This document shows positions 1 through 9,773 of a DNA stretch of 64,000 nt, one piece after another. The notes under the pieces are model-generated. The model saw only the letters and a program-made list of their open reading frames with translations. It was not told the DNA's origin and did no database searches. This DNA is from Maritimibacter harenae (GTDB lineage: Bacteria > Pseudomonadota > Alphaproteobacteria > Rhodobacterales > Rhodobacteraceae): the NCBI RefSeq assembly GCF_009882975.1, contig NZ_WTUX01000006.1:249006-313005 (forward strand). The letters run 5' to 3'. The translations under genes were made by a program, and so were the position numbers. Position 1 is the first letter of the stretch. The number at the start of each line of letters is the position of its first letter.

Positions 1-638
1 CGCAGCCCCGCGTCACCCACCAGACCCTCGAGTTCGTCGGGCGTGATGAACTTGGACCATTCGTGCGTGCCCTTCGGCAGCCAGCGCATCACGTGTTCGG
101 CCCCCACGATGGCGACCATGAAGCTCTTCGCGTTCCGGTTGATCGTGGAGGCGACCATCAGACCGCCGGGCTTGAGCAACTGCTGGCAGGCGGTGAGGTA
201 GGAAAGCGGGTCGGCCACGTGCTCGACCACTTCCATGTTCAGCACCACGTCGAATTGTTCGCCCGCCGCCGCCATCGCCTCGGCCGTGGTGTGGCGGTAG
301 TCGATGTCGAGCCCGGATTGCTCCGCGTGGACCTGGGCCACCGGAATGTTGCGCTCCGCGGCGTCGGCCCCCACGACCTCGGCCCCGAGCCTGGCCATCG
401 GTTCGGACAGAAGCCCGCCGCCGCAGCCGATATCGAGGATGCACAGGCCGGCGAACGGGGCGGATTCCGTAAGGTCACGCCCGAACTCCGCCGCGATTTG
501 TGATGTGATGTAATCCAGCCTGACCGGGTTCATCATGTGCAACGGCTTGAACTTGCCGTTCGGATCCCACCATTCTGCGGCCATCGCCTCGAACTTGGCG
601 ACTTCGCCGGGATCGACTGTCGTTTGACCGGTGCTCAT
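1..638 (-). CDS. ubiG: UbiG, ubiquinone O-methyltransferase (C-terminus cut off by window edge)
   Basis: SAM-dependent methyltransferase for both O-methylation steps of ubiquinone synthesis, acting at the inner membrane face. The N-terminus has the family pattern ([19 protein letters not shown]), then the SAM-binding motif [13 protein letters not shown] and the post-motif stretch [11 protein letters not shown], all typical of UbiG. About 212 codons are visible of a usual 240-250, so only the last part is missing. I chose the ATG at 638, which has GAGG six bases upstream. An in-frame ATG at 656 has no ribosome binding site. It is transcribed divergently from the peptidase gene at 691, with only about 50 bases between them, so the two promoters must overlap. 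Confidence 0.93.
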   Translation of the reverse strand, partial: MSTGQTTVDPGEVAKFEAMAAEWWDPNGKFKPLHMMNPVRLDYITSQIAAEFGRDLTESAPFAGLCILDIGCGGGLLSEPMARLGAEVVGADAAERNIPVAQVHAEQSGLDIDYRHTTAEAMAAAGEQFDVVLNMEVVEHVADPLSYLTACQQLLKPGGLMVASTINRNAKSFMVAIVGAEHVMRWLPKGTHEWSKFITPDELEGLVGDAGL

Positions 639-690
639 GTTAGCCTCGTATGTCATGGCGTCGTGATTTCCGTTTGTATATAGGTTCCCC

Positions 691-1680
691 ATGGAGCAGG
701 CCGCAGGAAAAACCACCGCAGGGGGAAAATTGTATCCCCCCATCGAGCCGTTCGATCGGCGCATGCTCGAGGTCGGTGATGGCCACACGATCTATGTCGA
801 GCAATGCGGAGCCCGTGAGGGCATTCCGATCGTCGTGCTGCACGGCGGTCCGGGCGGGGGCTGCTCCCCCGCGATGCGCCGGTTCTTCGATCCGAAAAAA
901 TATCGCATCATCCTTTTCGATCAGCGTGGCTGCGGCCGCTCGCGCCCTCATGCCAGCGTGGAGGCGAACACCACCTGGCACCTCGTGCGCGATATCGAAC
1001 TCATCCGGGATACGTTCGGGATCGACCGGTGGATCGTCTTCGGCGGCAGCTGGGGCGCGACGCTGGCCCTTATCTATGCCCAGGCGCATCCTGACAAGGT
1101 GGCGTGGCTCGTGCTGCGGGGCGTCTTCCTGGCGACCGAGCGGGAATTCGACTGGTTCTACGGCGGTGGCGCCGGGCAGTTCTGGCCGGATCTCTGGGCC
1201 CGCTTCTGCGAACTGATCCCCGAGGACGAGCACGACGACCTGATCGCCGCCTATCACAAGCGGCTGTTTTCCGGCGACCGGGGCGAAGAACTGCGCCATG
1301 CCCGCGTCTGGGCGTCGTGGGAGAACGCGCTGGCCAGCATCGAGAACGACGGGGCGATGATCGACAGCCCCGCGGACTACGCGCTCGCCTTCGCGCGGCT
1401 TGAGAACCATTACTTCCACAACCGCGCGTTCCTGTCGCCCGAACAGCAGATCCTGGCGAACATGAACCGCATCGCGCACGTCCCCGCCACCATCGTGCAG
1501 GGGCGCCACGACATGATCTGCCCGCCCGCCGCGGCCTGGGGTCTGCACAAGGCCTGGCCGGCAAGCGAATTCCGCATGATCCCGCGCGCGGGCCACGCTG
1601 TCAGCGAACCGGGGATCGCCGCCGAGCTGGTGCGCACCACCGACAAGCTGTCGCGCCAACGCGAGACCCTGGGGCTGTGA
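691..1680 (+). CDS. pip: Proline iminopeptidase (alpha/beta hydrolase, S33)
   Basis: Cytoplasmic aminopeptidase that removes N-terminal proline from peptides. The 329 residues match the usual length. Visible family marks are the oxyanion-hole motif [10 protein letters not shown] (51-60), FDQRGCGRS (76-84) and the nucleophile elbow [10 protein letters not shown] with Ser120. The acid and base are in GRHDMICPP and [10 protein letters not shown] near the C-terminus. A TATATA element about ten bases before the ATG may be the -10 of its promoter. The stop codon overlaps the start of the following methyltransferase gene, so the two are co-translated. Confidence 0.93.
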   Translation: MEQAAGKTTAGGKLYPPIEPFDRRMLEVGDGHTIYVEQCGAREGIPIVVLHGGPGGGCSPAMRRFFDPKKYRIILFDQRGCGRSRPHASVEANTTWHLVRDIELIRDTFGIDRWIVFGGSWGATLALIYAQAHPDKVAWLVLRGVFLATEREFDWFYGGGAGQFWPDLWARFCELIPEDEHDDLIAAYHKRLFSGDRGEELRHARVWASWENALASIENDGAMIDSPADYALAFARLENHYFHNRAFLSPEQQILANMNRIAHVPATIVQGRHDMICPPAAAWGLHKAWPASEFRMIPRAGHAVSEPGIAAELVRTTDKLSRQRETLGL

Positions 1681-2291
1681 AGAACCAGGCGCGGATCTGG
1701 GACCGGCTGGCCAAGCGCTACATCGCCTCGCCGATCGCGGATCCGGAGAGCTACGAACACAAGCTGGCGCTGACGCGCAAATACATGCGCCCCGACATGG
1801 ACGTGCTGGAAATCGGCTGCGGGTCCGGCAACACCGGGCGTCGCCACGCGCCGGAGGTGGCCAGCTATACCGCGATGGACATCTCGGCCGAGATGCTGCG
1901 CCACGCCGAGGCGCAGGGGCCCGTGCCCGACAACATGCAGTTCGTCGCGGCCGATTTCGACCGCGTCGACGTGGCCCCGGAAAGCTACGACATGGTGCTG
2001 GCGCTGTCGGTCCTGCACCTGCTGCCGGACCCGGCCGCCACGGTGCGCAAGATCGCCGCGGGCCTGAAGCCCGGCGGGGTCTTCGTGTCCTCGACCGTGC
2101 GCACCGCCGGCATCGGCATGCTGCGGGTGATCGCGCCGGTGGGCCAGCTCATCGGCATCATTCCCCACCTCTCCTTCATCGGGGAGGACGACATCCGCGG
2201 CTTCATGAGCGATGCCGGGCTCGAGATCGTCGAGGATTGGGCCCCGGACGCCAAGTCGGCGCTGTTCCTGGTGGCGCGCAAACCGGGCTGA
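1677..2291 (+). CDS. Class I SAM-dependent methyltransferase
   Basis: A 204-residue Rossmann-fold methyltransferase with motif I VLEIGCGSGNTG, an acidic residue at the end of strand 2 (YTAMDISAEML) and LSVLHLLPDP as motif IV. The substrate cannot be read from sequence; general similarity is to small-molecule (UbiE/BioC-like) enzymes. It starts with GTG, overlapping the stop of pip by four bases (GTGA), which implies translational coupling. It is followed by the promoter and leader of the rimP operon, so it ends this short transcription unit. Confidence 0.82.
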   Translation: MKNQARIWDRLAKRYIASPIADPESYEHKLALTRKYMRPDMDVLEIGCGSGNTGRRHAPEVASYTAMDISAEMLRHAEAQGPVPDNMQFVAADFDRVDVAPESYDMVLALSVLHLLPDPAATVRKIAAGLKPGGVFVSSTVRTAGIGMLRVIAPVGQLIGIIPHLSFIGEDDIRGFMSDAGLEIVEDWAPDAKSALFLVARKPG

Positions 2292-2302
2292 GAACATTAT
2301 CC

Positions 2303-2330
2303 TTGCAGACTCGGGCCGCCTCCCCTATAT
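2303..2330 (+). promoter_or_regulatory. Candidate promoter of the rimP-nusA-infB operon
   Basis: TTGCAG at 2303-2308 and CTATAT at 2325-2330 are separated by 16 bases, a plausible vegetative promoter. It lies immediately after the methyltransferase stop codon and before the hairpin leader of rimP. This is prediction only. Confidence 0.5.
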
Positions 2331-2340
2331 CCGCCTCAAC

Positions 2341-2408
2341 AGCGGTGCGTTGGGGTCCAAACCCGACGCTCCACCGGAAACGTGAACGGGCCGCTGGCCC
2401 GTTTTTTT
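2341..2408 (+). promoter_or_regulatory. rimP leader: two hairpins ending in an intrinsic terminator (probable attenuator)
   Basis: A first hairpin pairs 2347-2354 (GCGTTGGG) with 2362-2369 (CCCGACGC). A second pairs 2386-2392 with 2396-2402 (ACGGGCC/GGCCCGT, three-base loop) and runs into seven Ts at 2402-2408, a complete intrinsic terminator. It stands between the predicted promoter and the rimP start, so transcription must read through it. A rimP leader attenuator has been proposed for alphaproteobacteria (known from the literature on premature terminators). That this one is regulated, perhaps by NusA, is inference. It may also simply end the upstream pip-methyltransferase transcript. Confidence 0.65.
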
Positions 2409-2425
2409 GTGTCTGAAGGAATCCC

Positions 2426-3013
2426 ATGACAGACCTCGTCGCCAAGACCGCCATCGACCGCCGGCTCGCCGATATCGTGCGCCCGGTGATCGAGGACATG
2501 GGCTATGAGCTGGTCCGTCTGCGGCTCCAGGGGGGCAACACGCAGACGTTGCAGATCATGGCCGACAAGGCCGACGGCGGGATCGAGGTCGAGGACCTGG
2601 CCGCGATCAACACCGCGCTGGGCGCGACGCTGGACGTCGAGGATCCGATCGACGGCGAATACACGCTGGAGGTTTCCAGTCCCGGGATCGACCGGCCGCT
2701 CACCCGGCTGAAGGATTTCGACACCTGGAACGGCTGGATCGCCAAGGTCGAGACCAGCGAACTGATCGACGGCCGCAAGCGGTTCAAGGGCACGCTCGCC
2801 GGGACCGAGGGCGACGAGATCCTGATCGAGATCGAGGACCACGGCGAACCGGTCACCATCGGGCTGACCTTCGATCTCCTGGCCGAAGCCAAACTCGTCC
2901 TCACGGACGACCTGATTGCCGAGATGCTGAAACAGCGCAAGGACGCCGGCGTCATCGACGAAACCCAATACGATGAAGTGATCACGGACGAAGAAGGGTC
3001 CGAGGAGGACTGA
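2426..3013 (+). CDS. rimP: RimP, ribosome maturation factor
   Basis: Cytoplasmic factor needed for maturation of the 30S subunit. The 195 residues cover the usual two domains. The N-terminal alpha/beta domain carries the typical [16 protein letters not shown] segment, and the family signature [14 protein letters not shown] is at about residues 88-101. The C-terminal SH3-like domain follows, and the tail is acidic (DEEGSEED). It is the first gene of the operon, with nusA starting two bases after its stop. Confidence 0.96.
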   Translation: MTDLVAKTAIDRRLADIVRPVIEDMGYELVRLRLQGGNTQTLQIMADKADGGIEVEDLAAINTALGATLDVEDPIDGEYTLEVSSPGIDRPLTRLKDFDTWNGWIAKVETSELIDGRKRFKGTLAGTEGDEILIEIEDHGEPVTIGLTFDLLAEAKLVLTDDLIAEMLKQRKDAGVIDETQYDEVITDEEGSEED

Positions 3014-3015
3014 AC

Positions 3016-4710
3016 ATGGCTATTACCTCTGCTAACCAGCTCGAGCTTCTGCAAACCGCCGAGGCGGTCGCGCGCGAGAAGATGATCGACCCCGGTCTCG
3101 TGATCGAGGCGATGGAAGAAAGCCTCGCCCGGGCCGCGAAGAGCCGCTACGGCGCCGAGATGGACATCCGCGTGTCGATCGACCGCAAGACCGGCCGCGC
3201 GACCTTCACCCGCGTGCGCACCGTGGTCGAGGACGAGGAGCTGGAGAACTACCAGGCCGAGATGACCGTCGCCCAGGCCAAGCAGTACTTCGAGCCGGCC
3301 AAGTCCGGGCGCGAGGAATTCTGGTATCGCGACGGCCAGCTTCTGGACCTGAACGAGGTCAAGACGCCGGAGATCGGCGACGAGTTCCGCGAAATCGTGC
3401 CGCCGGTCGACATGGGCCGGATCGCCGCGCAGTCGGCCAAGCAGGTCATCCTGCAGAAGGTCCGCGAAGCCGAGCGTGACCGCCAGTACGAGGAATTCAA
3501 GGACCGCGCCGGCACCATCATCAACGGTGTCGTCAAGCGCGAGGAATACGGCAACGTCATCGTCGACGTGGGCGCCGGCGAAGCCATCCTGCGCCGCAAC
3601 GAGAAGATCGGGCGCGAAAGCTACCGTCCCAACGACCGCATCCGCTGCTACGTCAAGGACGTGCGCCGCGAGACCCGCGGTCCGCAGATCTTCCTCAGCC
3701 GCACCGCGCCGGAATTCATGGCCGAGCTGTTCAAGATGGAAGTGCCGGAGATCTACGACGGCATCATCGAGATCAAGGCCGTGGCCCGCGACCCGGGTTC
3801 GCGCGCCAAGATCGCCGTCATCTCCTACGACGGGTCGATCGACCCGGTGGGCGCCTGTGTCGGTATGCGCGGCAGCCGCGTGCAGGCCGTGGTGAACGAG
3901 CTCCAGGGCGAGAAGATCGACATCATTCCGTGGAACGAGGACGTTCCGACCTTCCTCGTGAACGCGCTTCAGCCGGCCGAGGTCTCCAAGGTCGTACTCG
4001 ACGAGGACGCCGAGCGGATCGAGGTCGTGGTGCCGGACGACCAGCTGTCGCTGGCCATCGGCCGCCGCGGTCAGAACGTGCGCCTCGCGTCGCAGCTGAC
4101 CGGCCTCGACATCGACATCCTGACCGAGGAAGAGGAAAGCGCGCGTCGCCAGGCCGAGTTCGCCGAGCGCACGAAGCTGTTCATGGACACGCTGGACCTG
4201 GACGAATTCTTCGCCCAGCTGCTGGTCTCGGAAGGGTTCACCAACCTGGAAGAGGTCGCCTATGTCGAGCTCGACGAGCTGCTCGTCATCGACGGCGTGG
4301 ACGAGGATACCGCGAACGAACTGCAGGCCCGCGCCCGCGACTTCCTGGACGAACAGAACCGCAAGGCGCTGGAACATGCCCGCGAGCTGGGCGTGCAGGA
4401 CAGCCTGGTCAGCTTCGAGGGCCTGACCCCGCAGATGATCGAGGCGCTGGCGAAGGACGGCGTGCTGACGCTGGAAGATTTCGCGACCTGTGCCGATTGG
4501 GAACTGGCCGGCGGCTGGACCACGGTGGATGGCGAGCGCACCAAGGATGACGGTCTGCTCGAGCCCTTCGACGTGGGCCTCGAAGAGGCGCAGAACATGG
4601 TCATGACCGCCCGCATCCAGCTGGGCTGGGTCGATCCCGCCGAACTCGAGGCCGAGGAAGCGGCCGAGGACGGCGAAGAAGACGAAGCCACCGAGGAGGC
4701 CGGGGCCTGA
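3016..4710 (+). CDS. nusA: NusA, transcription termination/antitermination factor
   Basis: Binds RNA polymerase and nascent RNA, and modulates pausing, termination and antitermination. Order in the 564 residues: N-terminal polymerase-binding domain (about 1-125), S1 domain (about 135-200, with [14 protein letters not shown]), KH1 with [16 protein letters not shown], and KH2 with [14 protein letters not shown]. Two helix-hairpin acidic repeats follow, then a strongly acidic tail. The C-terminal repeats resemble those of E. coli NusA that contact the alpha subunit CTD. It is tightly packed between rimP and ylxR. Confidence 0.97.
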   Translation: MAITSANQLELLQTAEAVAREKMIDPGLVIEAMEESLARAAKSRYGAEMDIRVSIDRKTGRATFTRVRTVVEDEELENYQAEMTVAQAKQYFEPAKSGREEFWYRDGQLLDLNEVKTPEIGDEFREIVPPVDMGRIAAQSAKQVILQKVREAERDRQYEEFKDRAGTIINGVVKREEYGNVIVDVGAGEAILRRNEKIGRESYRPNDRIRCYVKDVRRETRGPQIFLSRTAPEFMAELFKMEVPEIYDGIIEIKAVARDPGSRAKIAVISYDGSIDPVGACVGMRGSRVQAVVNELQGEKIDIIPWNEDVPTFLVNALQPAEVSKVVLDEDAERIEVVVPDDQLSLAIGRRGQNVRLASQLTGLDIDILTEEEESARRQAEFAERTKLFMDTLDLDEFFAQLLVSEGFTNLEEVAYVELDELLVIDGVDEDTANELQARARDFLDEQNRKALEHARELGVQDSLVSFEGLTPQMIEALAKDGVLTLEDFATCADWELAGGWTTVDGERTKDDGLLEPFDVGLEEAQNMVMTARIQLGWVDPAELEAEEAAEDGEEDEATEEAGA

Positions 4711-4733
4711 TCCCAGGCTCCGGGGAACGGCGC

Positions 4734-5372
4734 GTGACGCGCGGGGGTCGTAACAAGGACCGGACGGGCGAGCCCGAACGGCGGTGCATTGCAACGGGCG
4801 AGGTCAAGCCGACCTCGTCCATGCTCCGCTTCGTCGTCGGCCCCGATGGCACGGTCGTGCCGGATCTGCTGGGCAAGCTGCCCGGACGGGGGATCTGGAT
4901 CACGCCCACGCGCAAGGCGTTCGCGGTGGCCGCCAAGAAGGGCGCGTTCGCCCGCGCGGCCAAATCCTCGGTGCATGTGCCCGAGGATCTGGCCAAAACG
5001 GTGGAGGCGGGTCTTGCAGAACGCGTGATCCACCTTATCTCTTTAGCTCGCAAAGCGAGCGTGGCCGTGGCCGGCTTCGAAAAGGTCAAGGATTGGCTCG
5101 CCAAGGATCAGGCAGAGGTGCTGATACAAGCCTCGGACGGGTCCGAACGCGGGAAATCGAAACTCCGCCCTCCCCGTGGCAAGAAGAGCCTGATCACGTG
5201 TCTGACCCAAGATGAATTGGGTTTGGCATTCGGCAGGGAACATGTGATACATGCCGCACTCGCGGGTGGCGGACTCACGAAACGTGTTGTAGACGAGGCC
5301 GCGAAGCTTTCGAGCATGCGCGACGTTGATGACGGTGGGACCGCCCGCCGGAAAGGTACGAAGACCAGATGA
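4734..5372 (+). CDS. YlxR (DUF448) RNA-binding protein fused to an L7Ae-like domain
   Basis: A small basic RNA-binding protein of the nusA-infB operon. Residues about 13-90 form the YlxR domain ([12 protein letters not shown] and the [13 protein letters not shown] motif). The remainder (about 95-190) resembles an L7Ae/L30e-type domain ([18 protein letters not shown]). This fused two-domain form of about 210 residues is usual in alphaproteobacteria, whereas the domains are separate proteins in Bacillus. The only suitable start is the GTG at 4734. The stop overlaps the infB start (ATGA). Confidence 0.88.
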   Translation: MTRGGRNKDRTGEPERRCIATGEVKPTSSMLRFVVGPDGTVVPDLLGKLPGRGIWITPTRKAFAVAAKKGAFARAAKSSVHVPEDLAKTVEAGLAERVIHLISLARKASVAVAGFEKVKDWLAKDQAEVLIQASDGSERGKSKLRPPRGKKSLITCLTQDELGLAFGREHVIHAALAGGGLTKRVVDEAAKLSSMRDVDDGGTARRKGTKTR

Positions 5373-7855
5373 GCGATACGGACGGCAAAAAGCCCCTTGG
5401 CATTAAAGGACCCCGCTCGGGGTCCGTGAAGCAGAGCTTCAGCCACGGGCGCACGAAGAATGTAGTGGTTGAGACGAAGCGTAAACGCGTCGTCGTGCCC
5501 AAGCCCGGCGCGGGCGGGGGTGCGAAGGATGGCGGCAATTCGCCCGCCACCGACCCGTCCAAGCGTCCCGCAGGTATTTCCGATGCGGAACTCGAGCGCC
5601 GGATGAAAGCGCTTGCCGCGGCCCGTGCGAACGAGGCCGAGGAAGCGAAGAAGCGCGCCGAGGAAGAAAAGGCCCGCGAGGAAGAGCGCGAGCGCCGCCG
5701 CCGCGAGGCGGAGGAAAAGGAGCGCGAGGAAAAAGAGCGCGCCGAAGCCGCCAAGCGCAAGGCCGAAGAGGACGAGCGTCGCCAGCGCGAGAAGGCCGAG
5801 GCGAAAGCCAAGCCCGCCGCCGCCGCGCCTGCCGCCGATCCGGCCGCGGCCCAGGCCGCCGAGGCGCGCAGCGCCAAGCCGCAGGCCCGCAAGCCGGAGC
5901 GCGACAAGCCGCAGGACGACCGCAGCAAGGGCAAAGGCAAGGGCGGCGGTGGCCGTCGCTCGGGCAAGCTCACCGTGAACCAGGCGCTCTCGGGCGGCGA
6001 AGGCGGGCGTCAGCGCTCGGTCGCGGCCATGAAGCGCAAGCAGGAGCGCATGCGCCAGAAGGCGATGGGCAATGCCGAGCCGCGCGAAAAGGTCGTGCGC
6101 GACGTGCAGGTCCCGGATTCCATCGTGGTGCAGGAACTGGCCAACCGGATGGCGGAACGCTCTGCCGACGTGGTCAAGGCGCTCATGCAGATGGGCATGA
6201 TGGTCACGCAGAACCAGTCGATCGACCAGGACACTGCAGAGGTCATCGTCGAAGAATTCGGCCACAACATGATCCGCGTGTCGGATGCCGACGTCGAGGA
6301 CGTGATCAAGGAAGTCGAGGACAAGGCGGACGACCTCCAGCCGCGTCCCCCGGTCATCACGATCATGGGCCACGTCGACCACGGCAAGACCTCGCTGCTC
6401 GACGCGATCCGCAACGCCAAGGTGACCGCGGGCGAAGCCGGCGGGATCACCCAGCACATCGGCGCCTACCAGGTGACCACCGACAGCGGCGCTGTCCTCA
6501 GCTTCCTCGACACTCCGGGCCACGCGGCCTTCACGTCGATGCGGGCCCGCGGCGCGCAGGTGACGGATATCGTGGTGCTGGTGGTGGCCGCGGACGACGC
6601 GGTGATGCCGCAGACCGTCGAAGCCATCAACCACGCGAAAGCGGCCGGCGTGCCGATGATCGTCGCGATCAACAAGTGCGACAAGCCGGAAGCCAACCCG
6701 GACAAGGTGCGCACCGACCTGCTCCAGCACGAGGTGATCGTCGAAGGGCTGTCGGGCGAAGTGCAAGATGTCGAGGTGTCGGCCCAGACCGGCCAGGGCC
6801 TCGATGAACTGCTCGAAGCCATCGCGCTCCAGGCCGAGATCCTCGAACTCAAGGCGAACCCGGACCGGGCCGCCCAGGGCGCCGTGATCGAAGCGCAGCT
6901 CGACGTGGGCCGTGGCCCCGTCGCGACCGTGCTGGTCCAGAACGGCACGCTGCACCAGGGCGACATCTTCGTCGTCGGCGAGCAGTGGGGCAAGGTCCGC
7001 GCGATGGAGAACGACCGCGGCGAACGCGTCAAGGACGCCGGGCCGTCTGTGCCGGTCGAGGTGCTGGGTCTGAACGGGACGCCGGAGGCCGGCGACGTGC
7101 TCAACGTCGTCGACACCGAGGCGCAGGCGCGTGAAATCGCCGAGTACCGCCAGCAGGCCGCCAAGGACAAGCGCGCCGCCGCCGGTGCCGCCACGACGCT
7201 CGAGCAGATGATGCAGAAGGCGAAGGAAGACAAGGACGTCGCCGAGCTGCCCATCGTGGTCAAGGCGGACGTGCAGGGCTCGGCCGAAGCCATCGTCCAG
7301 GCGATGGAGAAGATCGGCAACGACGAGGTCCGCGTGCGCGTGCTGCACTACGGTGTCGGCGCCATCACCGAGACCGACATCGGCCTGGCCGAAGCCTCGG
7401 GCGCGCCGGTCATCGGCTTCAACGTCCGTGCCAACGCCCCGGCGCGCAACAGCGCGAACCAGAAAGGTGTCGAGATCCGCTACTACAGCGTGATCTACGA
7501 CCTCGTGGACGACGTGAAAGCGGCGGCCTCGGGTCTCCTGTCCAACGAGGTGCGCGAGCGCTTCATCGGCTACGCCGAGATCAGGGAGGTCTTCAAGGTG
7601 TCGGGTGTCGGCAAGGTTGCCGGCTGTCTCGTGACCGAGGGGATCGCCCGCCGTTCGGCGGGTGTGCGCCTGCTGCGCGACGACGTGGTGATCCACGAAG
7701 GCACGCTGAAGACGCTCAAGCGCTTCAAGGACGAGGTCGCGGAGGTCCTGTCGGGCCAGGAATGCGGCATGGCCTTCGAGAACTACGAGGACATCCGCGA
7801 AGGCGACGTCATCGAGATCTTCGAGCGCGAGGAAGTCGAGCGCACGCTGGACTGA
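5369..7855 (+). CDS. infB: InfB, translation initiation factor IF-2
   Basis: GTPase that delivers formyl-Met-tRNA to the 30S subunit. The 828 residues include a long, highly charged Lys/Glu/Arg-rich N-terminal region (about 60-200), which is the species-variable part. The IF2_N segment follows, then the G domain with G1 [12 protein letters not shown] (334-345), G3 DTPGHAAF and G4 NKCDKP, and domains II-IV up to a C-terminus ending EVERTLD. It is the last gene of the operon and is followed by a strong intrinsic terminator. Confidence 0.97.
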   Translation: MSDTDGKKPLGIKGPRSGSVKQSFSHGRTKNVVVETKRKRVVVPKPGAGGGAKDGGNSPATDPSKRPAGISDAELERRMKALAAARANEAEEAKKRAEEEKAREEERERRRREAEEKEREEKERAEAAKRKAEEDERRQREKAEAKAKPAAAAPAADPAAAQAAEARSAKPQARKPERDKPQDDRSKGKGKGGGGRRSGKLTVNQALSGGEGGRQRSVAAMKRKQERMRQKAMGNAEPREKVVRDVQVPDSIVVQELANRMAERSADVVKALMQMGMMVTQNQSIDQDTAEVIVEEFGHNMIRVSDADVEDVIKEVEDKADDLQPRPPVITIMGHVDHGKTSLLDAIRNAKVTAGEAGGITQHIGAYQVTTDSGAVLSFLDTPGHAAFTSMRARGAQVTDIVVLVVAADDAVMPQTVEAINHAKAAGVPMIVAINKCDKPEANPDKVRTDLLQHEVIVEGLSGEVQDVEVSAQTGQGLDELLEAIALQAEILELKANPDRAAQGAVIEAQLDVGRGPVATVLVQNGTLHQGDIFVVGEQWGKVRAMENDRGERVKDAGPSVPVEVLGLNGTPEAGDVLNVVDTEAQAREIAEYRQQAAKDKRAAAGAATTLEQMMQKAKEDKDVAELPIVVKADVQGSAEAIVQAMEKIGNDEVRVRVLHYGVGAITETDIGLAEASGAPVIGFNVRANAPARNSANQKGVEIRYYSVIYDLVDDVKAAASGLLSNEVRERFIGYAEIREVFKVSGVGKVAGCLVTEGIARRSAGVRLLRDDVVIHEGTLKTLKRFKDEVAEVLSGQECGMAFENYEDIREGDVIEIFEREEVERTLD

Positions 7856-7880
7856 TCCCGAGGATCACGGAAATCGAAGA

Positions 7881-7906
7881 GGGCGGCCCGGGAGGCCGCC
7901 CTTTTT
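7881..7906 (+). terminator. Intrinsic terminator after infB
   Basis: An eight-base-pair stem, GGGCGGCC (7881-7888) with GGCCGCCC (7894-7901), loop of five, followed by five Ts. It lies 25 bases after the infB stop and closes the rimP-infB operon. Confidence 0.85.
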
Positions 7907-7952
7907 CTGTGCCGGGACGGTGTTGCGCGGGCTGGCGCCCTCGCCGCGTGTG

Positions 7953-8044
7953 TTGGGGGGACCGGTCCCCCCAATCCCCCCGGCCGGATGGAGTCCTCGG
8001 ACCCCCTCCGGACCACCCCCGAAGGTATTTTCGAAACGAAGAAG
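7953..8044. repeat. Palindromic intergenic element (candidate dispersed repeat)
   Basis: The stretch contains a perfect 22-base palindrome (7953-7974, TTGGGGGG-ACCGGT-CCCCCCAA), a run of C and G tracts, and the phrase GGTATTTTCGAAACGAAGAAG at about 8024-8044. Short elements with a similar 'GTATTTT...GAAGAAG' phrase after gene ends are, from memory, common in Rhodobacteraceae genomes. Only this one copy occurs in the window, so repetitiveness is not shown here. It sits between the 3' ends of two convergent genes (infB and mutT). Confidence 0.4.
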
Positions 8045-8052
8045 GGGGGCGG

Positions 8053-8451
8053 TCAGAGCATGTCGCGCATCATCGCGATGAGGGGAATGTCGGCCGGCGG
8101 CATGGGGTAGTCGCGCAGCTGGTTCACGCGGGCCCACTTCAGCGTCTGGCCTTCCTTCGGGGCGGGCGTGCCCTCCCATTTCCGGCAGACGAAGACCGGC
8201 ATGAGCAGGTGGAAGTCCGCATAGGAATGCGAGGCGAAGGTGAGCGGCGCGAGGCAGCTTTGCCAGGTGTCGATGCCCAGCTCTTCGTGCAGCTCGCGGA
8301 TCAGCGCGGCCTCGGGCGTTTCGCCCGGCTCGACCTTGCCGCCGGGAAACTCCCACAGCCCCGCCATCGATTTCCCCTCCGGGCGCTGGGCCAGCAGGAT
8401 GCGTCCGTCGCGGTCCACGAGCGCGACGGCGGAGACGAGTACGGTCTTCAC
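8053..8451 (-). CDS. mutT: MutT-type Nudix hydrolase (8-oxo-dGTP diphosphatase)
   Basis: Cleans the nucleotide pool by hydrolysing 8-oxo-dGTP to the monophosphate. The 132-residue protein has a complete Nudix box at 38-60 (G38-x5-E44-x7-R52-E53-L-x-E56-E57-x-G59) and the MutT-like LAQRPEGKSMAGLWEFPGG before it. The start is a GTG at 8451 overlapping the argJ stop by four bases, so mutT is translationally coupled to argJ. A much longer open frame continues upstream, but only as a shadow of argJ. Confidence 0.92.
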   Translation of the reverse strand: MKTVLVSAVALVDRDGRILLAQRPEGKSMAGLWEFPGGKVEPGETPEAALIRELHEELGIDTWQSCLAPLTFASHSYADFHLLMPVFVCRKWEGTPAPKEGQTLKWARVNQLRDYPMPPADIPLIAMMRDML

Positions 8452-9752
8452 GACCGGTAGTCCGCGTTGATCTGGATGTAGCCGTGGGTCAGGTCGCAGG
8501 TCCACACGACCGCCTCCCCGTCCCCGAGCCCCAGGTCGACCGAGATCACGAGCTCTTCGTTCTTCATGTAGGCCGCGCCTTGCTCTTCCCGGTAATCGGG
8601 CGAGACCCAGCCCTTCTCGGCCACCAGGATGTCGCCGAAGCGGATGGTGATGAGGTCGCGGTCTGCCGCGGCGCCGGATTTGCCGATGGCCATGACGACG
8701 CGGCCCCAGTTCGGGTCCTCGCCGGCCACCGCCGTCTTGATCAGCGGCGAATTGGCGATGGCGAGCGCGTGGGTACGGGCGTCGGCGTCGGACGCGGCGC
8801 CGGTGACGCGCACTTCCACGAACTTGGTCGCCCCTTCCCCGTCGCGCACCACCTGGTGGGCGAGGTTCAGCATCACGTCGTGAAGCGCCGTGCGGAAAGC
8901 GTCCGTCTTCGCCGTGACCTCGACCCCCGAGGCGCCGGTGGCGGCAAGCAGCAGGGTGTCGGAGGTGGACGTGTCGCTGTCCACGGTGATGTTGTTGAAC
9001 GTGACGTTCGTGAGTTCGCCCAGCATGGATTGCAGGTCCGGCTGCGCGATCTTCGCATCGGTGAAGATGTAGACGAGCATGGTCGCCATGTCCGGCGCAA
9101 TCATGCCGGAGCCCTTGGCGATACCGGCGATCTTCACGGTCTTGCCGCCGATTTCGACCTCCGCCACCGCGCCCTTGGGGAACGTGTCCGTGGTCATGAT
9201 CGCGCGCGCGGCAAGATCGAGCGCGCCCGGGTCGAGCGCGTCCTTGAGCGCGTCGAGCTTGGCGGTGATCCGGTCGTGCGGCAGGCGTTCGCCGATCACG
9301 CCGGTGGAGCTCGTGAAGACGCGGTTCTCCGGCACGCCGGTGATCTTGGCCACCGCTTCGCAGATCGCTTTCACCGAGCCTTCGCCGTGGCGCCCGGTGA
9401 AGGCGTTGGAATTTCCGGAATTCACGATGATCGCGGCCCCGCCCGAGGGGTCGGAGCCGAGTTTCTCCTGGCAGTCCAGCACGTTGGCCGACCGCGTGGC
9501 GGAGCGTGTGAAGACCCCGGCAATGGATGTGCCGGGGTCGCACAGGGCGAGCATGACGTCATACCGCCCCTTGTACCGGACCCCCGCCTGGACGGCGGCG
9601 AACCGGACGCCCTCGATCACGGGCATGTCGGGAAACCCGCCCTTGGGGGCGAGCGGTGCCACATCGTGGGTGTGGGTGGTCGCCGAGGCGAGTTCCGCCT
9701 CGAGCGCCTTCACCTGTTCCCTGAGCTTCTTGATCTTCTTCTTTTTGCCCAT
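8448..9752 (-). CDS. argJ: ArgJ, bifunctional glutamate N-acetyltransferase/ornithine acetyltransferase
   Basis: Catalyses the acetyl-recycling steps of arginine synthesis. It is made as a precursor that cleaves itself at a conserved Thr, visible here in IMTTDTFPKG (Thr187/188). The body matches the family (MPVIEGVRFAAVQAGVRYKG, IIVNSGNSNAFTG, SSTGVIGERLP, and a C-terminus ending in YIQINADYRS). At 434 residues it is longer than the usual 400-410, because about 25 lysine-rich, coiled-coil-like residues (MGKKKKIKKLREQVKALEAE) precede the normal N-terminus. Start at the ATG at 9752; the first 30 residues could be bypassed if a later start is used. Confidence 0.95.
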   Translation of the reverse strand: MGKKKKIKKLREQVKALEAELASATTHTHDVAPLAPKGGFPDMPVIEGVRFAAVQAGVRYKGRYDVMLALCDPGTSIAGVFTRSATRSANVLDCQEKLGSDPSGGAAIIVNSGNSNAFTGRHGEGSVKAICEAVAKITGVPENRVFTSSTGVIGERLPHDRITAKLDALKDALDPGALDLAARAIMTTDTFPKGAVAEVEIGGKTVKIAGIAKGSGMIAPDMATMLVYIFTDAKIAQPDLQSMLGELTNVTFNNITVDSDTSTSDTLLLAATGASGVEVTAKTDAFRTALHDVMLNLAHQVVRDGEGATKFVEVRVTGAASDADARTHALAIANSPLIKTAVAGEDPNWGRVVMAIGKSGAAADRDLITIRFGDILVAEKGWVSPDYREEQGAAYMKNEELVISVDLGLGDGEAVVWTCDLTHGYIQINADYRS

Positions 9753-9773
9753 GATCGCGGTCCGGTGGTCTCG

